From the NCBI GenBank assembly GCA_021788095.1, contig JAJYLB010000004.1, positions 62,001 to 126,000 of the forward strand: 64,000 nucleotides of DNA. The letters are read 5' to 3'. The notes under the pieces are model-generated. The model was not told the DNA's origin. It saw only the letters and a list, made by a program, of their open reading frames with translations, and searched no databases. Made by a program: the position numbers and the translations under genes. This stretch comes from Acidobacteriota bacterium (GTDB lineage: Bacteria > Acidobacteriota > Terriglobia > Acidiferrales > UBA7541). The first letter of the stretch is position 1, and each line of letters starts with the position of its first letter. Shown here piece by piece: positions 46,343 to 55,951 of the stretch.

Positions 46343-47377
46343 ATGTCGCGCATGATGCAGGAAATCGGTGAACAGCCCGAGGCGCTGCGGCGCACGCTCC
46401 GGGCTGAAATGGGGCATGCGCGCGCGTTTCGGCAATTCGCGCGAGGCCGGCAATTCCGCATGATCGTGCTGGCCGCTCGGGGCACCTCCGACAACGCCGC
46501 GCTCTTCGGCCGTTATCTCTTCGAGCTGACGACCGGGATTCCGGTTTCTCTCGCGGCGCCTTCGACCTACACACTCTATCGCGCCTCCCTCGACCTCCAA
46601 GAGACGCTCATGGTCGGCATTTCCCAGTCGGGGGAATCGACCGACGTGAACCGGGTGCTTCGCGCCGGCCGCAGGCAGGGCGCCTATACCGTCGGCATCA
46701 CGAACCAGCCGCGTTCGACCCTGGCGCGGATCGTCGACGATGTTTTCACCGTCCGCGCCGGCCCGCAACGCACGGTTGCGGCGACGAAAACCTATACGGG
46801 GCAGTTGCTCGCCCTCTACCTCGTCGCCAGCGGGCTCGGCCCCGTGATCCGAATCGAGGACGTCGCCCGAATTCCCGACTGGGTCGAGCAGGCCCTGACT
46901 TTGGAGCGTCCGCTCACCGATCTGGTCGAGCGATACCGCTACATGAGGCAAGCCGTGGCCGTGGCGCGCGGACTGAACTACGCCAACGCTTTCGAACTCG
47001 CCTTGAAGCTCATGGAAACCTGCTACGTGGTCGCCGAGCGATTCAGCTCCGCCGACTTCCTCCATGGACCCATTGCCATGGTCGAGCGCGACCTGCCGAT
47101 TTTCCTCTTTCTGCCGCCGGGACCCTGTCATGACACGCTGGCCTCGCTCCTGCGTAAGCTTCGGAGTATGCACGCGGAAACCGTGGCCATAACGTCGAAA
47201 GGAGTCGCCGTGCCGCCGGCTACGCGCGTGGTCCGCATCCCCGCCGCGATTCCGGAAATCTATACGCCGATCCCTTATATCGTTCCCGGCCAGATCTTCA
47301 CCGCGCTGCTCGCGCGCGCCAAGGGCCTCGATCCCGACAAGCCGCGCTTCCTTCAAGTGATCACGAAGACGATCTAG
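46343..47377 (+). CDS. GlmS-isomerase-like SIS protein, probable glucosamine-6-phosphate deaminase (NagB-II type)
   Basis: A 344-aa cytoplasmic protein with two SIS domains and no glutamine amidotransferase domain. MMQEIGEQPEALRRTL matches the start of GlmS-type isomerase domains. ARGTSDNAALFGRY, the phosphosugar loop SQSGESTDV, AATKTYTGQLLALYL and FLHGPIAMVE follow, and the C-terminus is DPDKPRFLQVITKT. Stand-alone forms (NagB-II, archaeal GlmD) convert glucosamine-6-phosphate to fructose-6-phosphate and ammonia. The track start is TTG 46319; the ATG 46343 is closer to the conserved N-terminus, though neither has a good ribosome site. AgaS-type ketose-imine deaminase is an alternative. Confidence 0.82.
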   Translation: MSRMMQEIGEQPEALRRTLRAEMGHARAFRQFARGRQFRMIVLAARGTSDNAALFGRYLFELTTGIPVSLAAPSTYTLYRASLDLQETLMVGISQSGESTDVNRVLRAGRRQGAYTVGITNQPRSTLARIVDDVFTVRAGPQRTVAATKTYTGQLLALYLVASGLGPVIRIEDVARIPDWVEQALTLERPLTDLVERYRYMRQAVAVARGLNYANAFELALKLMETCYVVAERFSSADFLHGPIAMVERDLPIFLFLPPGPCHDTLASLLRKLRSMHAETVAITSKGVAVPPATRVVRIPAAIPEIYTPIPYIVPGQIFTALLARAKGLDPDKPRFLQVITKTI

Positions 47378-47423
47378 CCGCGGCCCCTCCGCGCCCCGTG
47401 AGTCCCCGCCGGCGGGCGTGACG

Positions 47424-49196
<1,773 letters not shown>

Positions 49197-49254
49197 TGGA
49201 AGGCCCCGATACGACAGGAGTCTGTTTCTCCCGCTGCGGTTTCTCCCGCTCCCC

Positions 49255-50232
49255 TTACGGCTGCGGCTGCCCCTGCGGCTTACCCTGCACCTGCTGCTTC
49301 ACCTCTTGCGCCGCTTTGGCCGAAGTTTGGCGGAAGAGAGCGGTTTCGCGCGCGGCGTCCTGTTTCCTTCCCAAGCGGCTGTAAGCGAGGAGCAGTTGGT
49401 AGTGGACGGAGGGATTGCCGGGCATGCGGCCCTCGACCACCCGCAGCGGCGCGACCGCCTCGGCGAAGCGCCCCGCGGAATTGAGCGCCATACCCAGGCC
49501 GAAGAACGCATCCGTCAATCCCGCGTCGAGCTTCGTCGCGCGGGAAAAGTGGTCGATCGCCCCTTTCCACTCGCCGGCTTTGAGCGCGATGCTCCCCAGC
49601 AGATCCTCGGCAGCCGCGTCACCGGGGTCCTCGGCGAGTTCCTCTTGTAACTGCATTTTCGCGTCGGCGATCGCTTCCGGGGAGGGGGGCTCCGCAAGAT
49701 CGTCGCGCGCGATCCGCAGATGAATACCCTCGGCATCGGGATGCAGTTTCAGGATTCGCAGATATTCCTTCCTGGCGTCCGCCCATTTCTCCTGCACCTC
49801 GAGCGATTCGGAATCGAGCATCATGGCCTGCGCGGAGGTGGGAGCCACGGCCAGCAATTTTTCCGACGCCTCGAGGGAAAGATCCGAATAGGCGTGGGTG
49901 GTCACGTAAAGAACGTCGGGATCGCGCGGAAACCTCCGATTCAGGAAAAGAAGGAACTCCACCGTGGGCTGGTCTTCATTCAAGGCTCGCGCGCAGGCCA
50001 GCCCGTCGAATCCGATGCGACGGGCGAGTGCGGCATCGCTCGTTCCAGGCAGCAACCGCAAAAGCTGAGGCACGGCCCGCCGGCAGTGGCCCGACTCGGC
50101 CATGTGGAGGCTAAGCTCCACTCCCGAAAAACTGGCCCCTTCTCGTCCGGCCTTGCCAGCCTGCGCGAACGCGAGCGCGGCGAGGCCGGGCGCGAGCGCA
50201 GCCGTGGATAGAGCCCTTACCCAGAGTCTCAT
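49255..50232 (-). CDS. TPR-repeat protein, exported
   Basis: A 325-aa protein with signal peptide (ALSTAALAPGLAALAFAQA) and several tetratricopeptide repeats, best seen in AKMQLQEELAEDPGDAAAEDLLGSIALKAGEW, AIDHFSRATKLDAGLTDAFFGLGMALNSAGRF and AEAVAPLRVVEGRMPGNPSVHYQLLLAYSRLG. It has a Gln/Pro-rich tail. I prefer the ATG at 50232 because it begins the signal peptide; the track start is a TTG 14 codons earlier. Gaps of 66 and 58 bp to the TonB and ASPIC genes suggest one transcript. TPRs would mediate protein contacts, perhaps within that complex. Confidence 0.8.
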   Translation of the reverse strand: MRLWVRALSTAALAPGLAALAFAQAGKAGREGASFSGVELSLHMAESGHCRRAVPQLLRLLPGTSDAALARRIGFDGLACARALNEDQPTVEFLLFLNRRFPRDPDVLYVTTHAYSDLSLEASEKLLAVAPTSAQAMMLDSESLEVQEKWADARKEYLRILKLHPDAEGIHLRIARDDLAEPPSPEAIADAKMQLQEELAEDPGDAAAEDLLGSIALKAGEWKGAIDHFSRATKLDAGLTDAFFGLGMALNSAGRFAEAVAPLRVVEGRMPGNPSVHYQLLLAYSRLGRKQDAARETALFRQTSAKAAQEVKQQVQGKPQGQPQP

Positions 50233-50298
50233 TGGAGAAAAGGAGGCGGACGCCGCCCACCCGTCCGCCTCCAAATTCTACCCCACGCGGGGTGGTCG

Positions 50299-53200
50299 TC
50301 AAAAAAGCAGCTTCAGGGCGAACTGGATGTCTCGTGCTCCGCTCGATCCGGTGATGGACCCGAACCCTCCCGAGCCCGAGGTCGAGGGACATAGAACTCC
50401 CGGACTGTATCCGCCGCTACAGGCCACGTTGGGTGCGTCGAGAATCGGATGGTTGAAAGCGTTGAGGAATTCGGTTCGAAATTCGATGCTCTTGTCTTCA
50501 CCGATAGGGAAGCTCTTGTGGACGGCCAGGTCGAGGTCGGCATAGCCCGGTCCTCGCAAGCTGCCGACTCCGCAGTTTCCGAAGGTGCCGGCCAGCGGAC
50601 TCATGAAGCTGCCGCCGCTGAACCACTGGATGCCGGGACCTCCCCCCACCGGTTCCTTGTCGTATTGAACGGGGCCGAGGCAGGCCAGGCGTTGGTCCTC
50701 GAACGCTCCGCCCAGTCCGCCGGTTCCCGAGGGATCCCACCACGCGTTGGTGGTGGTCATCGCGAACCCGGTGTGCATGGCCACCAGCCCGCTGAGCGAC
50801 CACCCGCCGACCACGCCGTTGACAAGAGAACTCATGCTCCTGCCGAATTCCCGGCCATGGCCGACCGGCAGGTCGTAGATGAAGTAGCTCGAAAGGTTGT
50901 GTGTGGTGTCGTAGTAGCAGGGTCCCCAATCCCCTTGAGGATCGTAGACGTTCTGCCAACCCACCACCCCGTGAGAGGTCTGCGTGTCGCCCCAGGTTCC
51001 GTAGTACCCACCCGAATTGCTCATGCACTTCGAGTAGGTGTAGGCAACTTGCCCTTGCAGGCCGTTGGCCATGCGCTTCTGGAGCACCGCCTGGAGCGAG
51101 TCGTAACGCGCCTTCCCGTTCGTCGCCGAACCCCAAATCCAGTTGCCGTTCGGGCCGAAATATTGATCCAGAGACGGGTTCCCCGCCAAATAGGGGCTGG
51201 GCGCGATAACGGCCGGCGCGGTCATGGTGGCGCCGGGACCGAAGCCCGCGTATTGAGCGGGAGTGACGAGTCGTTCCTGGCTGTAATCCATCAGGTTGAG
51301 CAGGTGCGTGGCGTACTGGCCCACGTATCCGACTTGCAGGGTCGTCGTGTTGTTGAACTCGTGCTGAATCGTGAAGTTGTATTGCTGCACGAGCGACGGA
51401 CGGAAGTTCGGATCCCACACGCGCAAGTTCGTGCCTTGATAGCATTGGTAACCGTTTGCCGCCTCCACCTGAGCGATCGTGCATTTGGTGGCTGGCGCGG
51501 GGAAGCCGTTGGCGATGTTCGCTTCGGAAGTGATCGCCGCCGTCGAGCCGCTAAAGGGAGGATTGAGCGTCATCGCCTGGTTCGCGCCGGTGCCTTCCAG
51601 GTAGGACGATATTCCGTAGCTGCCGCGGAAGACCGTCTTACCTCCCAGCGACGCCGGCGACCATGCGATGCCGATCCGCGGTTCGTAGTCGCCGATTCCG
51701 TGGTAGGAGTTGTAAAGGGCGCGGCTGTTCCCGTTCACACCGGCCAACTCAATGGCCCCGCTGTAGAGCCCGAAATTCACCTGGCGGTTGTGCACTTCGT
51801 AAAACGGCGTGTGCAGCTCGAAGCGCAAGCCAAGGTTGAGGGTGAGCGTAGGCGTGGTGCGCCAGTCATCCTGCAGATAGGCGCCGACCATGTTGCCGCG
51901 CATGCCGTATTCCACCGGCGGTGCGCCGCGGCCGCTGCCCGTGCCGATCATCCCCAGCCAGAAATCGGCCAGGTCCGATCCGGTGAGCCCGGTGGGGGAA
52001 AAGTGCCCTAGAACTCCGTCGTTTCCGGAATAGTTGTAATCTTCGCGGAAACGCCAGAACTGGGCCCCCATATTGAACGTATGCACACCTCGCGTCACGC
52101 TCAAGCTGTCTTCCGCCACGATTTCCGTTGTGCCGAAGTTTTGAATCAAAGTGCGGTTTCCGACGGACGATTCGTCGCTGAAGTCGATTTCCGGCATCCC
52201 CGGCCCATTCACGTTGGCTCCGGAAATGCCGATGGTCTGGCCCAAGTTGCCCAGCGTGGCGTTGCTCGCCGGCGCACCCTGCCGGTAAAGAATGTAATTG
52301 AAACCCAGCCGGGCATCGTTCACCAGCGTGCTGCCGAACATGTGGGTCCAATCCAGCACCGAGTTCCGCGCCGTTTCCGTGTTCTCGGCAGCGGACGAGC
52401 CCAGAATGTACGTCGACGTGAAGGGGTTCGTCAGGCGCATCTCCGAGTAGCGGCCGAAGAGCCGGTCGTTGTTCGACGGCGCGTAGTCGATTCGCAGATC
52501 GCCTTGATTGTCGTTGATCTGACTCCCCACCTGACCGAAGAAGTTGGACTGGCTCACCCCTCCCGGGTTTTGAATTTGCGCCGTGGGATAGAACTTCGCG
52601 GCGAGCAGGGCCTTGGCCACCGGACTCTCGCTCAGGCTGAGGTCGTTGGCCATGTTGTCGTAGGGGATCGGCTGGCTGGTATTCGGATCGACGATCTCGG
52701 TGCCGCCGCTGCACGTCTTGCCCGAGTTGGTGAAACCTCCGGGGCACAAAATGCCGAAATTGCCCGCCTTCATCGCATCGGTGAAAACGGAGTAGCCCGC
52801 CGTGGTTGCCGGCGTGTCGTTGCGGAATCCCTCATAATCGCCGAAGAAAAACAGCTTCTTCTTGAGGATCGGACCACCGACCGTGCCGCCGAATTCGTTC
52901 CAGCGGAGGGCGGATTTAGGCACGATGCCCAGCCCGTTGTGGGTCTGCAGGTTGTAGGCGCTCTGGATGTCGTTGGCCCAGCTATTGGCGTCCAACTTGT
53001 CGTTGCGCAGGAATTCGAAAACGTCGCCGTGGAACTGGTTCGTGCCCGACTTGATCGTCGAAATCACCACGCCGCCGGCGTAATTGCCGTACTGCGCGGG
53101 ATCGTTCTGGGTGATGAGCTGGAATTCCTGGATGGCGTCGGGCTGCGGCTGATAGCCGATCTCGTTATTGTTGTCTTCGGTGGCTTCAATCCCGTCGATC

Positions 53201-53811
53201 AGAAACGCATTCGCTTGCTCGCGGTTCCCGTTGATGTAGGGCCGGCCCGAACTCGGCATCAGTTGTTGCTGCCGGATCGTGTCCGGATTCGGGTTCGTGG
53301 TTCCCGGTGCGAGCAGGGTCAACTGAACGTAGTTTCGCGAAGCCAAGGGCAACGCCACGTTGGTGCGGGCGTTGATCAGGGTGCTCACCTGGGCGGTCTG
53401 CGTTTCGAGGACGGGTGTGCCGGCGGTCACGCGCACCGTTTGCGTCACCGCGCCCACCTTCAACTGGAAATCCATCTTCGCTACCTGCCCGATGGTCAGG
53501 GTGAATTCGGAATGGACCGCGGTTTCGAACCCGGTGGCTGCGGCTTTCACCACGTAGGTTCCGGGAATGAGTTTCGTAAGATTGTAGACGCCGGAGTCGT
53601 TCGTTACGACGGTGGTGGGAACGCCCTGCGCCACGTTCGTCGCCGTGACCTTCGCGCCGGCCACCGCCGCGCCCGAAGGATCGGTGACGATGCCGGTGAT
53701 GGTTCCGGCGGCAAGCTGCGCCCGCGCCGCTGGCGCCAAGGCCAGCCACGCGGCCAGCGCGCCCAGCACCAGCACGGCGGCGCCGGTGAATGGCCCGTGT
53801 TTCGTCTTCAC
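50299..53811 (-). CDS. TonB-dependent receptor, Oar-like (receptor C)
   Basis: A 1170-aa outer-membrane receptor. The GTG start at 53811 has a perfect AAGGAGG six bases away; the track extension to 54012 covers the promoter. Signal peptide (AAVLVLGALAAWLALAPAARAQ), carboxypeptidase-regulatory-like domain (ITGIVTDPSGAAVAGAKVTATN), plug-like region (INGNREQANAFLIDGIEAT, KSGTNQFHGDVFEFLRN) and barrel ending DIQFALKLLF are clear. It heads a receptor, TPR, ASPIC run and is divergent from gntR and the ROK kinase, GH18 and MFS genes. A chito-oligosaccharide ligand is therefore likely. Its leader lacks the structured element of receptors A and B. Confidence 0.88.
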   Translation of the reverse strand: MKTKHGPFTGAAVLVLGALAAWLALAPAARAQLAAGTITGIVTDPSGAAVAGAKVTATNVAQGVPTTVVTNDSGVYNLTKLIPGTYVVKAAATGFETAVHSEFTLTIGQVAKMDFQLKVGAVTQTVRVTAGTPVLETQTAQVSTLINARTNVALPLASRNYVQLTLLAPGTTNPNPDTIRQQQLMPSSGRPYINGNREQANAFLIDGIEATEDNNNEIGYQPQPDAIQEFQLITQNDPAQYGNYAGGVVISTIKSGTNQFHGDVFEFLRNDKLDANSWANDIQSAYNLQTHNGLGIVPKSALRWNEFGGTVGGPILKKKLFFFGDYEGFRNDTPATTAGYSVFTDAMKAGNFGILCPGGFTNSGKTCSGGTEIVDPNTSQPIPYDNMANDLSLSESPVAKALLAAKFYPTAQIQNPGGVSQSNFFGQVGSQINDNQGDLRIDYAPSNNDRLFGRYSEMRLTNPFTSTYILGSSAAENTETARNSVLDWTHMFGSTLVNDARLGFNYILYRQGAPASNATLGNLGQTIGISGANVNGPGMPEIDFSDESSVGNRTLIQNFGTTEIVAEDSLSVTRGVHTFNMGAQFWRFREDYNYSGNDGVLGHFSPTGLTGSDLADFWLGMIGTGSGRGAPPVEYGMRGNMVGAYLQDDWRTTPTLTLNLGLRFELHTPFYEVHNRQVNFGLYSGAIELAGVNGNSRALYNSYHGIGDYEPRIGIAWSPASLGGKTVFRGSYGISSYLEGTGANQAMTLNPPFSGSTAAITSEANIANGFPAPATKCTIAQVEAANGYQCYQGTNLRVWDPNFRPSLVQQYNFTIQHEFNNTTTLQVGYVGQYATHLLNLMDYSQERLVTPAQYAGFGPGATMTAPAVIAPSPYLAGNPSLDQYFGPNGNWIWGSATNGKARYDSLQAVLQKRMANGLQGQVAYTYSKCMSNSGGYYGTWGDTQTSHGVVGWQNVYDPQGDWGPCYYDTTHNLSSYFIYDLPVGHGREFGRSMSSLVNGVVGGWSLSGLVAMHTGFAMTTTNAWWDPSGTGGLGGAFEDQRLACLGPVQYDKEPVGGGPGIQWFSGGSFMSPLAGTFGNCGVGSLRGPGYADLDLAVHKSFPIGEDKSIEFRTEFLNAFNHPILDAPNVACSGGYSPGVLCPSTSGSGGFGSITGSSGARDIQFALKLLF

Positions 53812-53878
53812 GGAAACCTCCTTGAGGAAGCTCAGGAACGGGAGGTGCGGAGTCGCCCGGCCCCGCACTCGGAGAAGA

Positions 53879-53907
53879 GCTATATAGCACATTGGCGAGG
53901 TTGTCAA
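53879..53907 (-). promoter_or_regulatory. Receptor C promoter with operator dyad over the -10 box
   Basis: TTGACA (53907-53902), 17 bp and TATAGC (53884-53879) form the promoter. The -10 lies inside the perfect dyad GCTATATAGC (53879-53888), which matches two more dyads toward gntR. Repressor binding here would block transcription of the receptor run. Confidence 0.65.
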
Positions 53908-53975
53908 GCGAAAAACGCTTAGCATCGCGGAATCCTGTGGTAATCTCGTTCCCGCATCGAAATGACGGGCCCAAT

Positions 53976-54008
53976 GCTCTATAGCGGGTGGTGGAATAGC
54001 TCTATAGC
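53976..54008. promoter_or_regulatory. Two operator-like dyads in the receptor C / gntR intergenic region
   Basis: GCTCTATAGC occurs at 53976-53985 and 53999-54008, 23 bp apart centre to centre, followed by CATCTAGAGC. With the dyad over the receptor -10 they form a family GCTATAnAGC. The adjacent gene encodes a GntR/UTRA regulator, whose relatives NagR/YvoA/DasR bind TGGTCTAGACCA-like dyads, so these are probable autoregulatory sites. A TATACT -10 for gntR is visible at 54082-54087. Confidence 0.55.
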
Positions 54009-54116
54009 TCATCTAGAGCACTTCCCGGGGCGCGAATCCCCGCCCTCCCCGGCGGGCCCGCCGACCGGCGACTCCGCACGATATACTCGTGCCGGGGGAA
54101 GGAATGTGGAGCGCGC

Positions 54117-54839
54117 ATGAAACTGGCCAAACGCAACGGAGTCCCGGCCTACAAACAGATTCAAAAAGCGATTCTCGCCCGCATCCACGCGGGCGATTTG
54201 CGGCCGGGCGACATCGTCGAATCGGAACGCGAGCTCGCCCGCAGGCACAAGGTCAGCTTGATGACCGCCCGCCATTCCCTCGCCGATCTCGCCCGTGAGG
54301 GCATTCTGCAGCGCCGGCACGGATCGGGCACCTTCGTCGCGCCGCCCAAAATCCACTTCAACAAATTGATGAGCTACACCGAGCAAATGGCCAGCCGCGG
54401 CCTCGCCACCCACTCGCGTATCGTCTTTTCCGGCACCGTCGACGACGAACCCGAAATCGCCGCCCGCTTGGCGCTTCCCCCCGCCAGCCGCCTCATCAAA
54501 ATCGAGCGCGTGCGCCAGGCCGAAGACGAACCCTTCGCCCTCGAGACGTGTTACCTGTCCGAAGCGGAATTCGGCGGCCTTGCCCGCACGCCGCTGGAGA
54601 GGGCCTCCCTGTTCACCACGCTCGAGCGCGATTACGGCGTCGAAATCGCCTACGCCGACGAAGAAATCGACGCCACCCCCGCGGACGCGCGCACGGCCGG
54701 GTTGCTCGCGGTTCCCCGTAGTACGCCGCTCTTGCGCATCCGCCAGGTGATTTTTTCGACCAAGGGCAAGGCGGTCGTGTACGTGCTCGGACTTTACCTC
54801 TCCGGCCGACACACGTTGATGATCCGCCGCTTCCGATAG
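54117..54839 (+). CDS. GntR-family transcriptional regulator with UTRA domain (HutC/NagR type)
   Basis: A 240-aa regulator. Residues 8-75 are the winged helix (YKQIQKAILARIHAGDLRPGD, SERELARRHKVSLMTARHSL, LQRRHGSGTFVA). Residues 90-235 form the UTRA ligand domain (YTEQMASRGLATHSRI, KIERVRQAEDEPFALETCYL, LLRIRQVIFSTKGKAVVYVLGLY). In NagR/YvoA/DasR the UTRA domain senses GlcNAc-6-P or GlcN-6-P, which fits the ROK kinase, GH18 and MFS genes downstream on the same strand. GGAG six bases before the ATG supports the start. It probably binds the nearby GCTATAnAGC sites. Confidence 0.9.
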   Translation: MKLAKRNGVPAYKQIQKAILARIHAGDLRPGDIVESERELARRHKVSLMTARHSLADLAREGILQRRHGSGTFVAPPKIHFNKLMSYTEQMASRGLATHSRIVFSGTVDDEPEIAARLALPPASRLIKIERVRQAEDEPFALETCYLSEAEFGGLARTPLERASLFTTLERDYGVEIAYADEEIDATPADARTAGLLAVPRSTPLLRIRQVIFSTKGKAVVYVLGLYLSGRHTLMIRRFR

Positions 54840-54910
54840 CCAGTAGCGGCCGGAACGAGGCCGAGAGCCAACTAACCTGAGGGGGCTGTGGAAGGGCGGG
54901 TGGGATAGCC

Positions 54911-55900
54911 TTGGATGCGACGAGACCTGGGGCGAACGGAAATCCCCTGTTGGGCGTGGATATCGGCGGCACAAAGGTGGCCGCCGGCTTGGTGGACTCG
55001 CGCGGCAGGATTCTGCTGGCGAGGCACCGGCGCATGGTGGCGCGGGGAACACCGCAAGAGGGCTTGGAGCCCGTTTTCGCCTCGATCGGAGAGGTCCTGG
55101 ACGATCCGCGCGCGAAACGGGTTCATACGATCGGCGTCAGCGTCCCGGGCTGGGTCGACCCGGGACGCGGCATCGTTCTCCGAGCGGCCAACATTCCCTG
55201 CTGGCGCAACTTCCCGCTCGCCCGGAAAATCCGCCGTCGCTTCCAGCTTCCTGTGCGCACGGGGAACGACGGCAACCTCGCCGCGCTTGCCGAAGCCACC
55301 TGGGGCGCCGGCCGCGGTTATGCCAGCCTCTTGTATGTCACCGTCGGTACCGGCGTCGGCACCGGCATCGTCATCGACGGCCGTCTGTATTCCGGCCGGG
55401 CGGGCGGAGCCGTTGAAGGCGGGCATCTTCCCATCAATTTTCGCGGTCCGCGTTGCGGCTGCGGGAAGCGCGGCTGCGCGGAAGCGTATTTTTCCGGGAC
55501 CGCCATCGCCCGCCGCGCCCGGCGTCTGGCGGCTACTCCAGCGGGGCGCAAATCGAAGCTGTTCGATCTGGCTGGAGGAAAGATTCGGGCCGTCACCGCG
55601 GAGACCGTGGCCCGAGCGGCTGCCGAGGATGATCCACTCGCCGCACGCATCTTGGACGAGGCAGCCGGCTACTTCGCTATCTGGCTCGGGGGCATGATCG
55701 ATCTACTCGAGCCGGGCGTCATCATCATCGGGGGCGGCATGGGGCGGCTGATGCTGTCGCTCCGTAGCCGCCTTCGGCGCGGGCTGGAAGCGTGGGCCGC
55801 GAATCCTCGCCGCGAGGAAATCCCTCTCGTAGCCGCCCGGTACGGGGCCGACTCGGCGCTTGTCGGCGCCGCCGCTCTCGGTTTGGCCGACAACGAGTGA
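54911..55900 (+). CDS. ROK-family sugar kinase (GlcNAc/glucosamine kinase candidate)
   Basis: A 329-aa cytoplasmic kinase. LLGVDIGGTKVAAGLVDSRG is the ATP-binding start, GNDGNLAALAEATWGAGRG carries the catalytic Asp, and the zinc-binding ROK signature GHLPINFRGPRCGCGKRGCAEAYFSG has the His and three Cys. PGVIIIGGGMGRL closes the adenosine site. The start is TTG 54911 with a GGGCGGGTGGG ribosome site; a shadow ORF begins four bases later in another frame. Lying 71 bp after gntR and before the GH18 gene, it most likely phosphorylates GlcNAc or GlcN. Glucose or mannose kinase cannot be excluded from motifs alone. Confidence 0.85.
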   Translation: MDATRPGANGNPLLGVDIGGTKVAAGLVDSRGRILLARHRRMVARGTPQEGLEPVFASIGEVLDDPRAKRVHTIGVSVPGWVDPGRGIVLRAANIPCWRNFPLARKIRRRFQLPVRTGNDGNLAALAEATWGAGRGYASLLYVTVGTGVGTGIVIDGRLYSGRAGGAVEGGHLPINFRGPRCGCGKRGCAEAYFSGTAIARRARRLAATPAGRKSKLFDLAGGKIRAVTAETVARAAAEDDPLAARILDEAAGYFAIWLGGMIDLLEPGVIIIGGGMGRLMLSLRSRLRRGLEAWAANPRREEIPLVAARYGADSALVGAAALGLADNE

Positions 55901-55951
55901 AGGCGAGATCGCTCGCCTGTTCGCCGCGAGGCCGCGGTCAGGAACGGCAAA

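Noticed and set aside
52081-53922. 613-aa plus-strand ORF opposite TonB receptor C
   Set aside because: Shadow; receptor C has a perfect ribosome site, signal peptide and domain order.
54915-55697. 260-aa ORF with an ATG start overlapping the ROK kinase
   Set aside because: Wrong frame; the TTG-started frame four bases earlier holds all ROK motifs.
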